Assembly: GCF_000212735.1 (NCBI RefSeq)
Contig: NC_015510.1
Span: 6,511,001-6,575,000, forward strand
Source of the DNA: Haliscomenobacter hydrossis DSM 1100
GTDB lineage: Bacteria > Bacteroidota > Bacteroidia > Chitinophagales > Saprospiraceae
Length of the DNA stretch: 64,000 nt
Reading direction: 5' to 3'
Made by a program: the position numbers and the translations under genes. Every line of letters starts with the position of its first letter. Position 1 is the first letter of the stretch. Shown here in pieces: positions 24,892 through 32,290 of the stretch. The notes below the pieces were generated by a model, which was not told the DNA's origin, did no database searches, and worked only from the letters and a program-made list of their open reading frames with translations.

Positions 24892-25674
24892 ATGACCTAC
24901 GAAAATCTCCTCCTCACCGAAGAAAACAACATTTTGCTTGTCACGTTCAACCGCGAGAAAGCCCTCAACGCCTTGAACAGACGCACCATGTTGGAAATCA
25001 ACCACCTCTTTTCGAATGATCTTCCCCAACGGACCCACCTGAAAGGAATCATCCTGACCGGAGCGGGCGATCGTGCTTTTGTAGCGGGTGCCGACATCAA
25101 GGAGTTTTTGGAAATGGAAGGAGACCTGGGGCGACAAATGGCCCAATACGGTCAAGATACCTTCTTTTTGATCGAACGTTTCCCCAAACCCGTAGTTGCC
25201 GCCGTGAATGGTTTTGCGCTGGGGGGAGGTTGCGAGTTGGCCATGGCTTGTCATCTGCGAGTAGCGGGTGAAAAAGCTCGCTTTGGGCAACCCGAAGTCA
25301 ACCTGGGCATCATTCCCGGCTATGGAGGTACCCAGCGCCTGACCCAATTGATTGGCAAAGGCAAAGCCTTGGAATTCTGTATGACCGCCGACATGATCGA
25401 CGCCCCAGAAGCCTACCGCCTGGGCTTGGTCAATTACGTGGTACCCGCCGGCGAAGAAGTCAACATGGCCAAAAAACTGATTGAAAAAACCGCCAGCAAA
25501 GGCCCCATTGCCATCGCCAAAGTCATCGAATCGGTCAATGCCTTTTTTGAAGATGGGGTCGACGGCTTCGCCTGCGAAATCAAAGCCTTTGGAGAAACCA
25601 CCAATACACTAGATTTTCGCGAAGGCGCTACCGCGTTTATAGAAAAAAGGGTGGCGAACTTTGCAGGAAAATAA
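24892..25674 (+). CDS. Enoyl-CoA hydratase/isomerase (crotonase)
   Basis: The 260-residue cytoplasmic enzyme has the full crotonase signature: oxyanion segments RAFVAGADIKEF and NGFALGGGCELAMAC, with the two catalytic glutamates Glu115 (GGCELA) and Glu135 (FGQPEVNLGIIPGYGGTQR). Presence of both acids favours a true hydratase of short-chain enoyl-CoA in fatty-acid or amino-acid breakdown. Length is typical. The gene stands alone; its stop codon is the start of the inverted repeat at 25675. Confidence 0.93.
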   Translation: MTYENLLLTEENNILLVTFNREKALNALNRRTMLEINHLFSNDLPQRTHLKGIILTGAGDRAFVAGADIKEFLEMEGDLGRQMAQYGQDTFFLIERFPKPVVAAVNGFALGGGCELAMACHLRVAGEKARFGQPEVNLGIIPGYGGTQRLTQLIGKGKALEFCMTADMIDAPEAYRLGLVNYVVPAGEEVNMAKKLIEKTASKGPIAIAKVIESVNAFFEDGVDGFACEIKAFGETTNTLDFREGATAFIEKRVANFAGK

Positions 25675-25730
25675 GTGAGTTATGAGTTATGAGTGCATTC
25701 ATAACTCATAACTCATAACTTATAACTTAT
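25675..25730. repeat. Heptamer inverted repeat (GTTATGA units) between convergent genes
   Basis: A perfect 16-bp stem (25677-25692 with 25699-25714) is made of two GTTATGA heptamers per arm around a 6-base loop; the right side continues with two degenerate copies to 25730. It starts at the crotonase stop codon and its right side runs over the HPF stop codon (25720-25722) and last codons. Confidence 0.85.
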
Positions 25731-26013
25731 CCTTATGCTTTAGAATTTGCTTTTTCACTTTTTCTGCTGCGCTCGTAAGTGCTTTTTCGAAAGTATCCTC
25801 GGTCGCTTCTGCAAATAGCGTAGTGCCGGGTACATCCAGTTGAATTTCCACCACTCGGCTGGGTTTGTGGAGAAATGGATTTACATCGTCGCGAAGGAAT
25901 ACTTTTGCACCAAGGATGTGATCATAAAAAGTACTCATTTTGTTGAGTTTATCTTCGATCATGACTTGAGTGTGTTCAAAGACTTGAAATGGTGCTTGGA
26001 TATCAACTTTCAT
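25720..26013 (-). CDS. hpf: Ribosome hibernation-promoting factor, short form
   Basis: A 97-residue protein starting MKVDIQAPFQVFEHTQVMIE and containing LNKMSTFYDHILGAKVFL, SRVVEIQLDVPGTTLFAEA and EKALTSAAEKVKKQILKHK, the beta-alpha-beta-beta-beta-alpha layout of HPF/RaiA. It binds the small ribosomal subunit in starvation and inactivates ribosomes. The absence of the C-terminal dimerisation domain makes it the short type. Its final codons and stop lie inside the heptamer repeat. Confidence 0.92.
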   Translation of the reverse strand: MKVDIQAPFQVFEHTQVMIEDKLNKMSTFYDHILGAKVFLRDDVNPFLHKPSRVVEIQLDVPGTTLFAEATEDTFEKALTSAAEKVKKQILKHKDKL

Positions 26014-26072
26014 TTTTAGGGAAATTTATGTAAAAAATAATGTTTTGTTCGTTAATGCAAGTGAGCATGTGT

Positions 26073-26080
26073 CAAAAATA
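26073..26080 (-). promoter_or_regulatory. Candidate -7 box TATTTTTG for hpf
   Basis: The minus strand carries TATTTTTG 60 bases upstream of the HPF start codon. No -33 TTG at standard spacing was seen. Confidence 0.35.
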
Positions 26081-26157
26081 GGTGCTGGCTTAGTACAGGA
26101 TTTTGACATTTGTTACACCACACCAATGACATTCATCAATCCCCAGTCTAAATGCTT

Positions 26158-27369
26158 ATGAAAAAGAACCTTACACTTTTCTTCCTCTTCCTTGGATTAG
26201 GATTACAGGCGCAAAATTTGAGTGGGTTTTGGGTAGGCACGGTCATGCAGAACGGTCGCCCCAATGTATTCTCCTATCAATTGGATTTGCAACAAGAAGG
26301 AACAACCCTTACGGGCAAAGCAGTTTCGATCACTCAGGATGGATCAGCCACCGCCGAATTTTCTATAGCAGGCACCTGGGAAGGAGGTGGGCAACTGATT
26401 TTGCAGGAACTTGTTCAGGTTACACCAAAAGGAGGGGGCTGGTGCCTCAAATATGCCAGCTTGCGCTTGGGTACCACCGGAGACGGGGTTTGGGTGTTGC
26501 AAGGCGGCTGGCTGGCCGACAATTGCTCGCCGGGTACCATGCGCCTGGTCAAAGAATCAGATGCCAATCAACTGGATGTTGGGGAAGACGTTTTTGTGCC
26601 AGAGGGGATCTGGACGGGGCATCTTTCCCAAGCTGACCGCGCTTACGAGTTTTATTACGAGCTCAACCTGCAACCCGAAGGAAAAGGATTTGCCAAAATC
26701 ATGTCCGAAGAAAATGGCGGTAGTGCCCGTCATCTCCTGACCTGGAAACTCAATGAGAATCGAGATTCTTTACTTGTAGAAGAACAGGGCGTTTTGGAAA
26801 AAACGGATCCCAATTGGCGTTGGTGCATCAAAAAGCTCAGCTTTGGCCTCGATGAGGATTTTAACCGCTTTGGCTATACGGGTACCTGGGCAGGCAGAAT
26901 TGATGCAACCGAAACCCAAAAAGCAGGAGCTTGTGCGCCAGGAAAGGTGTATGTAGAAAAACCCATTCTCAATAAAGATGTGAAGGCCAATATCCGTAGC
27001 TTACAAACTCAAACGGGCCTGGGGACTCCAGGCCGCAAACTGAAACTGCAACGCAGCATTCAGGTGAGTTCTCCTGAATTGACCATCAGTGTATGGGATA
27101 ACGGTACCGAAGACGGGGATGTAATCACCATGTTTTTTAATGGACATCAATTGGCCAAACAACACCGCATTTCCAAGAATAAATCCAACTACCGGGTCAA
27201 ACTCAGCAGTACCGAAAACTTCTTAATCCTGCAAGCTGATGACCTCGGCTCCATCAAACCCAATACCGTAGCCGTATCCATCAACGATGGGCTCCGCGAA
27301 CAAGTCCTGGTCATGAGCGCCGACTTTGAGGAGAATGGCGCGGTGCTGATTCGGAGAATAGAAAAGTGA
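26158..27369 (+). CDS. Secreted protein with internally duplicated domain, unknown function
   Basis: The start at 26158 (MKKNLTLFFLFLGLGLQAQ) gives a clean signal peptide; an in-frame ATG at 26152 adds two residues. Two similar modules follow: LSGFWVGTVMQNG... to about residue 130 and PEGIWTGHLSQAD... from about 145 to 270, each with a W-x-G start, a YxLxLQxEG strand, an interior tryptophan-cysteine (GGWCLKY / RWCIKKL) and a late cysteine. Residues about 300-403 form a different beta domain with DGDVITMFFNGHQLA and LGSIKPNTVAVSINDG, found at the C-terminus of many exported Bacteroidota proteins. The last codons (E, K, stop) are part of the heptamer array that follows. No catalytic motif is apparent. 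Confidence 0.78.
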   Translation: MKKNLTLFFLFLGLGLQAQNLSGFWVGTVMQNGRPNVFSYQLDLQQEGTTLTGKAVSITQDGSATAEFSIAGTWEGGGQLILQELVQVTPKGGGWCLKYASLRLGTTGDGVWVLQGGWLADNCSPGTMRLVKESDANQLDVGEDVFVPEGIWTGHLSQADRAYEFYYELNLQPEGKGFAKIMSEENGGSARHLLTWKLNENRDSLLVEEQGVLEKTDPNWRWCIKKLSFGLDEDFNRFGYTGTWAGRIDATETQKAGACAPGKVYVEKPILNKDVKANIRSLQTQTGLGTPGRKLKLQRSIQVSSPELTISVWDNGTEDGDVITMFFNGHQLAKQHRISKNKSNYRVKLSSTENFLILQADDLGSIKPNTVAVSINDGLREQVLVMSADFEENGAVLIRRIEK

Positions 27370-27543
27370 AAAGTGAAAAGTGAAAAGTGAAAAGTGAAAA
27401 GCGAAAAGCGAAAAGCGAAAAGCGAAAAGCGAAAAGCGAAAAGCGAAAAGCGAAAAGTGAAAAGTGAAAAGTATTTTCAAGCCTGATCAGAAAGCATGAA
27501 TTGTGTGTTGCTATTCACTTTTCACTTTTCACTTTTCACTTTA
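27361..27543. repeat. GAAAAGY heptamer array with inverted arm, spanning two stop codons
   Basis: The left arm is 16 uninterrupted heptamers (27361-27472): five GAAAAGT, eight GAAAAGC, three GAAAAGT. After a 42-base spacer, four heptamers return in inverted orientation (27515-27543). The stop codon of the upstream gene (TGA, 27367-27369) is formed by the first repeats, and the stop of the convergent MFS gene (27541-27543) overlaps the last, so the array fills the whole convergent gap. Confidence 0.92.
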
Positions 27544-28956
27544 ATGTCCCCCCTTCATCGCTACATCCCTATCAAAATCCAATCCCTGGTGTTTGAGGAT
27601 GGTTTTGACGCGTGCGCCGAAGAAGAAAAGGTATGCAAAACAGGCCAGAGGCACGATGTAGGACAATTTGATGCCAATAGAAGGTACATCAGATAATCTG
27701 CCCTGAATAACCGGGATGACCGCTCCACCCAGGATCATCATAATCAGATACGCTGAACCTTGATTGGTGTATTTGCCCAAACCTGCTGTAGCCAAAGAGA
27801 AGATACAGGGCCACAATACCGAGCAGAACAAACCGCCACTGATAAAGGCAAAAAGCGCGATTTTGCCAGTAGTTAAAATCCCGATGACCATGGCAATTCC
27901 ACCTAAGAGGGAAAAAAGCAACATGGTACGAATTGGTTTTTCTTGTGCCGCAAAAAAAGCGCCGATCATCACCACGATACAAGCAGCATAAGTGTACAAA
28001 GGCGATACATCTGAGCCTCGGAGGATATTGACAAAAAGTACAACACCAAAGGCCAGGAAAGGCGTAAGAATGGTGAGCAGAATTTTGATCCCTGGTTCAA
28101 ACTTGAAATTGCTCAAAGAAGCTGTCCATCGACCCATCATCATACTGCCCCAAAACAGGGAGATGTATTCAGAAATCTGGGAAGAGTCCAGGTTTTGGGT
28201 GATTTTCAGGTATTCCCCCAGGTTGCTGCCAATGGTTACTTCCGCACCTACATAACAAAAGATGGCAATCATGCCCAGCACCAGCTGAGGGTATTTCAGC
28301 ACGCCAATACCAATTTGAACCTCTTCGTCATTGGTGATGGTGGGCAGTTTGGAGAAGCGGAAAAAAACCGCAAACAGCAAAAAGATCAACCCAATGACCA
28401 AAAAGGGCATCTTCACAGCCTCAATGCCAACTCCTGCGGGAGCACTATCACCAACCGAACCAAAAATGACAAAGCTGATCAAAACTGGCCCGATGGTCGT
28501 TCCCAAATTGTTGACCGCGCCACCCAGGTTGATGCGTTGCGCACCGGTAGCCGGATCGCCCAAAGCAATCATAAAAGGTTGGGTAGAAGTTTGTTGAAGT
28601 GAAAATCCGAGGCCTACCACAAACAATCCTCCGAGTAGCAAGGGAAAAGATTGTAGCGAAGCTGCGGGAATAAAAAGCAGTGTACCTACGGCTGAAATGA
28701 TGAATCCATACATGATTCCCTGACGGTAACCAATGCGGTTGAGGATGTCCACTTTCATGGCTGCTGACACCAAAAAATAGAGGATAGAACCAACAAAGTA
28801 CGCTGCATAAAAAGCAAAGTCTACCAATTGAGACTGTGCCTGTGAAAGGTCAAATTCTTCCTTAAACATCGGAATCAGAATCCCATTGGAGGCAGCGATA
28901 AAACCCCAAAAAAACCAAACGGACATCAGGGTGTACAACGCAGTACGGTTGTTCAT
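27541..28956 (-). CDS. Sugar MFS transporter, FucP/FHS-like
   Basis: A 471-residue, 12-helix-type permease. The start FWGFIAASNGILIPMFKEEF, FYAAYFVGSI and GLGFSLQQTSTQPFMIALG are hallmarks of the fucose/glucose-galactose:proton symporter subfamily. It should import a hexose or deoxyhexose. It is the last gene of a minus-strand set: dioxygenase-like, aldo/keto reductase, Dabb protein, transporter, with 7 bases to the Dabb gene. The divergent AraC regulator is the likely controller. The stop codon is embedded in the heptamer array. Confidence 0.92.
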   Translation of the reverse strand: MNNRTALYTLMSVWFFWGFIAASNGILIPMFKEEFDLSQAQSQLVDFAFYAAYFVGSILYFLVSAAMKVDILNRIGYRQGIMYGFIISAVGTLLFIPAASLQSFPLLLGGLFVVGLGFSLQQTSTQPFMIALGDPATGAQRINLGGAVNNLGTTIGPVLISFVIFGSVGDSAPAGVGIEAVKMPFLVIGLIFLLFAVFFRFSKLPTITNDEEVQIGIGVLKYPQLVLGMIAIFCYVGAEVTIGSNLGEYLKITQNLDSSQISEYISLFWGSMMMGRWTASLSNFKFEPGIKILLTILTPFLAFGVVLFVNILRGSDVSPLYTYAACIVVMIGAFFAAQEKPIRTMLLFSLLGGIAMVIGILTTGKIALFAFISGGLFCSVLWPCIFSLATAGLGKYTNQGSAYLIMMILGGAVIPVIQGRLSDVPSIGIKLSYIVPLACFAYLFFFGARVKTILKHQGLDFDRDVAMKGGH

Positions 28957-28963
28957 TGTGCTA

Positions 28964-29356
28964 TTATTTTTTTGACCAATAATCCAGTACCAAAACTTTG
29001 TCTAAATGAGGCTTTAAAACCTCCACAAAGGCTTTATGTGCTGAGTGAGGAAGGTAAACCTCCCGGTCTTTTTCAGCCGCAAAACTCACGAAAAATAGGT
29101 GAGTAAAGCCCTGGTTGAGGTTCTCCGGACTGTTGTTGGTGCCCCACTCAAAGCTTTTGATTTCTTTGATCTGTTTGGGTAGGGCCCGGAAAGCATCTTC
29201 AACCTGCTTCACATCTGCTGGACTACTGGAATCCTTAAATTTGAACAACACGGCGTGACGTAGGAGCATCTTTTTTCCTGAATTAGGTGGTTGGGCCTGT
29301 ACTGTTATCGTTAGGCCACAAAGTAGTAAGGCGATCGTTAGAAGTGTAGGTTTCAT
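28964..29356 (-). CDS. Exported Dabb (stress-responsive A/B barrel) domain protein
   Basis: The start at 29356 (MKPTLLTIALLLCGLTITVQAQ) gives a 130-residue product with a signal peptide; the frame is open further upstream but overlaps the previous gene. The mature part has the Dabb pattern: MLLRHAVLFKFKD, VEDAFRALPKQIKEIKSFEW, a THLFFVSFA strand and HSAHKAFVEVLKPHLDKVLVLDYW. Dabb domains dimerise into alpha/beta barrels. In this operon context a role on the imported compound, for instance as a periplasmic isomerase or mutarotase-like protein, is possible but unproven. Confidence 0.85.
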   Translation of the reverse strand: MKPTLLTIALLLCGLTITVQAQPPNSGKKMLLRHAVLFKFKDSSSPADVKQVEDAFRALPKQIKEIKSFEWGTNNSPENLNQGFTHLFFVSFAAEKDREVYLPHSAHKAFVEVLKPHLDKVLVLDYWSKK

Positions 29357-29426
29357 GTAAAAAAAATTTACGCAGAGACACTGTTGATTTTGCCGCTGCG
29401 TTGAGGAAATTGATTTGTTTTTGAAT

Positions 29427-30257
29427 TTAAAATATCGACATCGGATCAGGTACAACCCGATAGCCCTCGTTAAAGGTAGCCATAAATGCCATATCTTCAT
29501 CAGAAATGGAAAAATCGAAAACATCAAAATTTTCCTTTAAACGTTTTGGATTGATTGACTTGGGGATGGTCGATATCCCCAATTGTAGCGCCCAACGGAG
29601 GATTATTTGGGCGGGTGTTTTGCCGTATTTTTGGGCCAAACCCTGTAGTTTAAGGTCATTGAAGCGTTCGCCCCGCACCAATGGCGTGTAAGCTTGCAGG
29701 ACAATTTTTTCCTTTTGGCAACGTGCGAGCAAATCTTGTAAAAACAGATAAGGACTGAATTCCACTTGATTGACTACGGGCTGAATGGCTGTAATGGGAA
29801 GTAACTCGTCCAGGAAAGGAATCATGTAATTGGCTACCCCAATGGCTCGTACCAGTCCATCGGTGTACAAGCGCTCCAACGCACGCCAGGTATCCAGTCT
29901 TTTGTTTTTGATCGGCCAATGGATCAGGTAAAGATCGATGTGCCCACAATTCAACATGCGTTGGCTGGCTTCAAATGCCCGCAGCGTTTGGTCATAACCC
30001 TGATCTACATCGTTAACTTTGGTGGTTACAAACAGCTCATTTCGGGACACGCTGAATTGCCGAATGGCGTTACCTACTTCAACCTCATTGCCATACATGG
30101 TGGCCGTGTCAATCAGCCGATAGCCAATTTCCAAAGCGTGATGGATGGCGGTCTCGGCTTCCAGACCATACATGTCATAAACGCCCAGGCCCAACAAGGG
30201 CATGCGGATGCCATTGTTGAGCTCGGCGTAAAAATCACCATACTGTTGTGGGTGCAT
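29427..30257 (-). CDS. Aldo/keto reductase
   Basis: A 276-residue TIM-barrel oxidoreductase with the complete catalytic tetrad Asp50, Tyr55, Lys80 and His113, seen in LIDTATMYGNE, FVTTKVND and LYLIHWPIK. The NADPH-binding end IPKSINPKRLKENFDVFDF is intact. It reduces carbonyls with NADPH, probably on a sugar-derived substrate given the neighbouring transporter and AraC regulator. It starts 29 bases after the dioxygenase-like gene. Confidence 0.93.
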   Translation of the reverse strand: MHPQQYGDFYAELNNGIRMPLLGLGVYDMYGLEAETAIHHALEIGYRLIDTATMYGNEVEVGNAIRQFSVSRNELFVTTKVNDVDQGYDQTLRAFEASQRMLNCGHIDLYLIHWPIKNKRLDTWRALERLYTDGLVRAIGVANYMIPFLDELLPITAIQPVVNQVEFSPYLFLQDLLARCQKEKIVLQAYTPLVRGERFNDLKLQGLAQKYGKTPAQIILRWALQLGISTIPKSINPKRLKENFDVFDFSISDEDMAFMATFNEGYRVVPDPMSIF

Positions 30258-30286
30258 CGGGAAAAACTTTGATTAAAAGAACAAAT

Positions 30287-31276
30287 TTACCATTTTTCCA
30301 AACCCAGCAATTTTTTTCCCAATGGGCTCAATTCGGCAGTGCCATACCGGGTTTGCTCCCATTTGCGGGGATCACCGGGAAACGCGTACCCTTCGGGCGC
30401 AATGCGCTCACGCCAGGAATTGATCCGCCATTCCCGTAGCGTTAAATCTTCCTCCTGAGCGGGCATCATGGATATGTACTGGGCGATGCGCACCTTATCC
30501 TGACTCATATTGGGACGAATACCGTGGGCCAGGCTGGAATTAAAAATCAACAAATCGCCCGCTTCCATTTTGACTTTTACCAGTTCAAAACCCGTAACAT
30601 CCGGTTTAAAATGGTCGCGGTCGGCGGGTTGGGTAAGTTTCCAGGTGTCGTAAGTGCGGAACAGCTCGGGGATACACTGAAATCCACCCATGTTTTCGTC
30701 CGTTTGGTCGGCCAGTGCCAGTACTCCTTGTACGTTTTGCGGCTTGGTTTCGGGATCGTAATCCCAATGGATGAAACCTTTAAATTCATGGCCAGGCCGG
30801 GAAGGGAAATTCAGGTTGGCCCGGTCAATGGTCACCCACAATTTTTCGGTGCCCCAGATGTCGACAAAGGCATTGTACAAACGTTCGGTTTGGCGATTGT
30901 CCCAGAGGTATTGATGATTGTAAATTTCTACCATGCCGCTGTTGGTCAGTTCCTTCATGCGCATTTCGGCGCGCGCAGGGGCGTACCAGCTTTCGGGATT
31001 TTGGGGGTCTTTTTCTTCAAACTCCCAAAGCAGGGCAGCCAGCTTTTCACAGTTTTCTTTGGGAACGGCGTTTTTGATGACGATGTACCCATTGTGTTGC
31101 CAAAACTGCCAATCTGCTTCTGAAAGCACCCGCAGCGGTTGACCATTCGAACGGTCACTGAGTTTGGCCTGGCTGCTTTTGGCGGTAGAAGGGTTGCCTG
31201 GGATGTCGTTGTGGTCGTGGTTCACGGTCATGGTGGGTGCCATTGTTGGTATCATGGTGGGCGTTTCAGGTTGCAT
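30287..31276 (-). CDS. Phytanoyl-CoA dioxygenase-family Fe(II)/2-oxoglutarate oxygenase
   Basis: The start chosen at 31276 (MQPETPTMIPTMAP) gives 329 residues; the frame is open upstream to 31345. Iron ligands are His170 and Asp172 (FIHWDYDPE) and His251 (SSLAHGIRPN), with the 2-oxoglutarate-binding Arg about 12 residues later (KVRIAQY). The first ~40 residues are Pro/Thr-rich, low complexity. The protein would hydroxylate a small substrate in the cytoplasm. It is the first gene of the four-gene operon and diverges from the AraC regulator. Confidence 0.88.
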   Translation of the reverse strand: MQPETPTMIPTMAPTMTVNHDHNDIPGNPSTAKSSQAKLSDRSNGQPLRVLSEADWQFWQHNGYIVIKNAVPKENCEKLAALLWEFEEKDPQNPESWYAPARAEMRMKELTNSGMVEIYNHQYLWDNRQTERLYNAFVDIWGTEKLWVTIDRANLNFPSRPGHEFKGFIHWDYDPETKPQNVQGVLALADQTDENMGGFQCIPELFRTYDTWKLTQPADRDHFKPDVTGFELVKVKMEAGDLLIFNSSLAHGIRPNMSQDKVRIAQYISMMPAQEEDLTLREWRINSWRERIAPEGYAFPGDPRKWEQTRYGTAELSPLGKKLLGLEKW

Positions 31277-31320
31277 AGTCTTCGATTTGATGGTGAAAAA
31301 GGCACTTGTTTTGATGATTA

Positions 31321-31328
31321 CAAAAGTA
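31321..31328 (-). promoter_or_regulatory. Candidate -7 box TACTTTTG for the dioxygenase-MFS operon
   Basis: TACTTTTG on the minus strand lies 44 bases upstream of the ATG at 31276, inside the 159-base divergent region shared with the AraC regulator. A -33 TTG is not evident, consistent with, but not proof of, an activator-dependent promoter. Confidence 0.45.
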
Positions 31329-31416
31329 GTGGCCATTTTTTCCATCAGCTACGCCCACAGTTGCATTTTTTTGTGCTCCATTGACCTGCTTTTACCAAAA
31401 TATCCCTGGACTTGGT

Positions 31417-31424
31417 TATTTTTG
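31417..31424 (+). promoter_or_regulatory. Possible -7 box TATTTTTG before the AraC gene
   Basis: TATTTTTG sits only 11 bases ahead of the ATG, which would give an almost leaderless transcript. No -33 match was found. Confidence 0.25.
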
Positions 31425-31435
31425 AACAAAAAAAC

Positions 31436-32290
31436 ATGAAAATCAAATTCGAAGACATTCGACCCGATTCGGATAGTTCTTTTCGAATTTTGCTGACACC
31501 TCGTCTCCACAACACCTTTCTGTGGCATTACCACCCGGAATACGAACTGGTGTACATCGAAGGAGCCAATGGTACGCGGCACATCGGCGACCACATCTCG
31601 CGTTATGAAGGCAGTGATCTCGTGTTCATTGGCCCGAATGTTCCCCATCTGAACTTTGACTATGGGGTACAAACCGAGCACCACAAAGTTGTGGCACAAC
31701 TTAAAGCAGATTTTTTGGGCAAAGACTTTTTTCAAGCTCCTGAAATGAAAGATGTTCGGAATCTGTTTGAGCAGGCTAGAGAAGGGGTATCGTTTTTTGG
31801 CGAAACCAAAAAGGAAATCGGTGCGCGGCTGAAAGTGTTGACGACCCATCATCATTTCCGGCAATTGCTGGAATTATTGGATATTTTCCAAACCCTGGCC
31901 GAAAGTCGGGAAACCCAGGCCCTGGGCGCTAAACCGCTCCAGAATGAACACAAATTTGCTGATCAACAGCGCTTGCAACGCATCTACCATTTTGTAGAAC
32001 AACACTACCGGGACAGGATAAACATGGAAGAGGTCATTGCCTTGTCCAACTTGTCCAATGCTGCATTTTGTCGCTATTTCAAACGGATGACGGGCATGAC
32101 TTTTACCACGTTTTTGAGCCAATACCGCATCAACCAGGCGAAACGCTTGTTGTTACAGCATTGCAATGTTTCGGAGGCATGTTTTGAAAGCGGGTTCGAA
32201 AACTTATCCCATTTCAACAAGACTTTCAAAAAGATAACGGGGGAGAATCCCAAGGATTTTCGGAGAAGGCATCTACAACAAGTCTATTAA
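31436..32290 (+). CDS. AraC-family transcriptional regulator
   Basis: The 284-residue protein starts at the ATG at 31436 (MKIKFEDIRPDSDSS); an 8-codon extension begins with TTG and is not needed. Residues about 20-90 form a cupin-like sensor (FLWHYHPEYELVYIEGANG, FIGPNVPHL). The C-terminal 100 residues are an AraC double helix-turn-helix: INMEEVIALSNLSNAAFCRY, FKRMTGMTFTTFL, CFESGFENLSHFNKTFKK. It lies back-to-back with the dioxygenase-AKR-Dabb-MFS operon and is its likely regulator, with a sugar as probable effector. Its last 18 bases overlap the end of the convergent Uma2 gene. Confidence 0.92.
   Translation: MKIKFEDIRPDSDSSFRILLTPRLHNTFLWHYHPEYELVYIEGANGTRHIGDHISRYEGSDLVFIGPNVPHLNFDYGVQTEHHKVVAQLKADFLGKDFFQAPEMKDVRNLFEQAREGVSFFGETKKEIGARLKVLTTHHHFRQLLELLDIFQTLAESRETQALGAKPLQNEHKFADQQRLQRIYHFVEQHYRDRINMEEVIALSNLSNAAFCRYFKRMTGMTFTTFLSQYRINQAKRLLLQHCNVSEACFESGFENLSHFNKTFKKITGENPKDFRRRHLQQVY

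Noticed and set aside
27361-27472. Possible CRISPR array
   Set aside because: Units are only 7 bases with no spacers, and no cas genes are near.
27223-27480. Minus-strand frame rich in repeated FRFSLFA
   Set aside because: It is a reading of the GAAAAGY heptamer array; a 7-base repeat without stops gives a 7-residue repeat in any frame.
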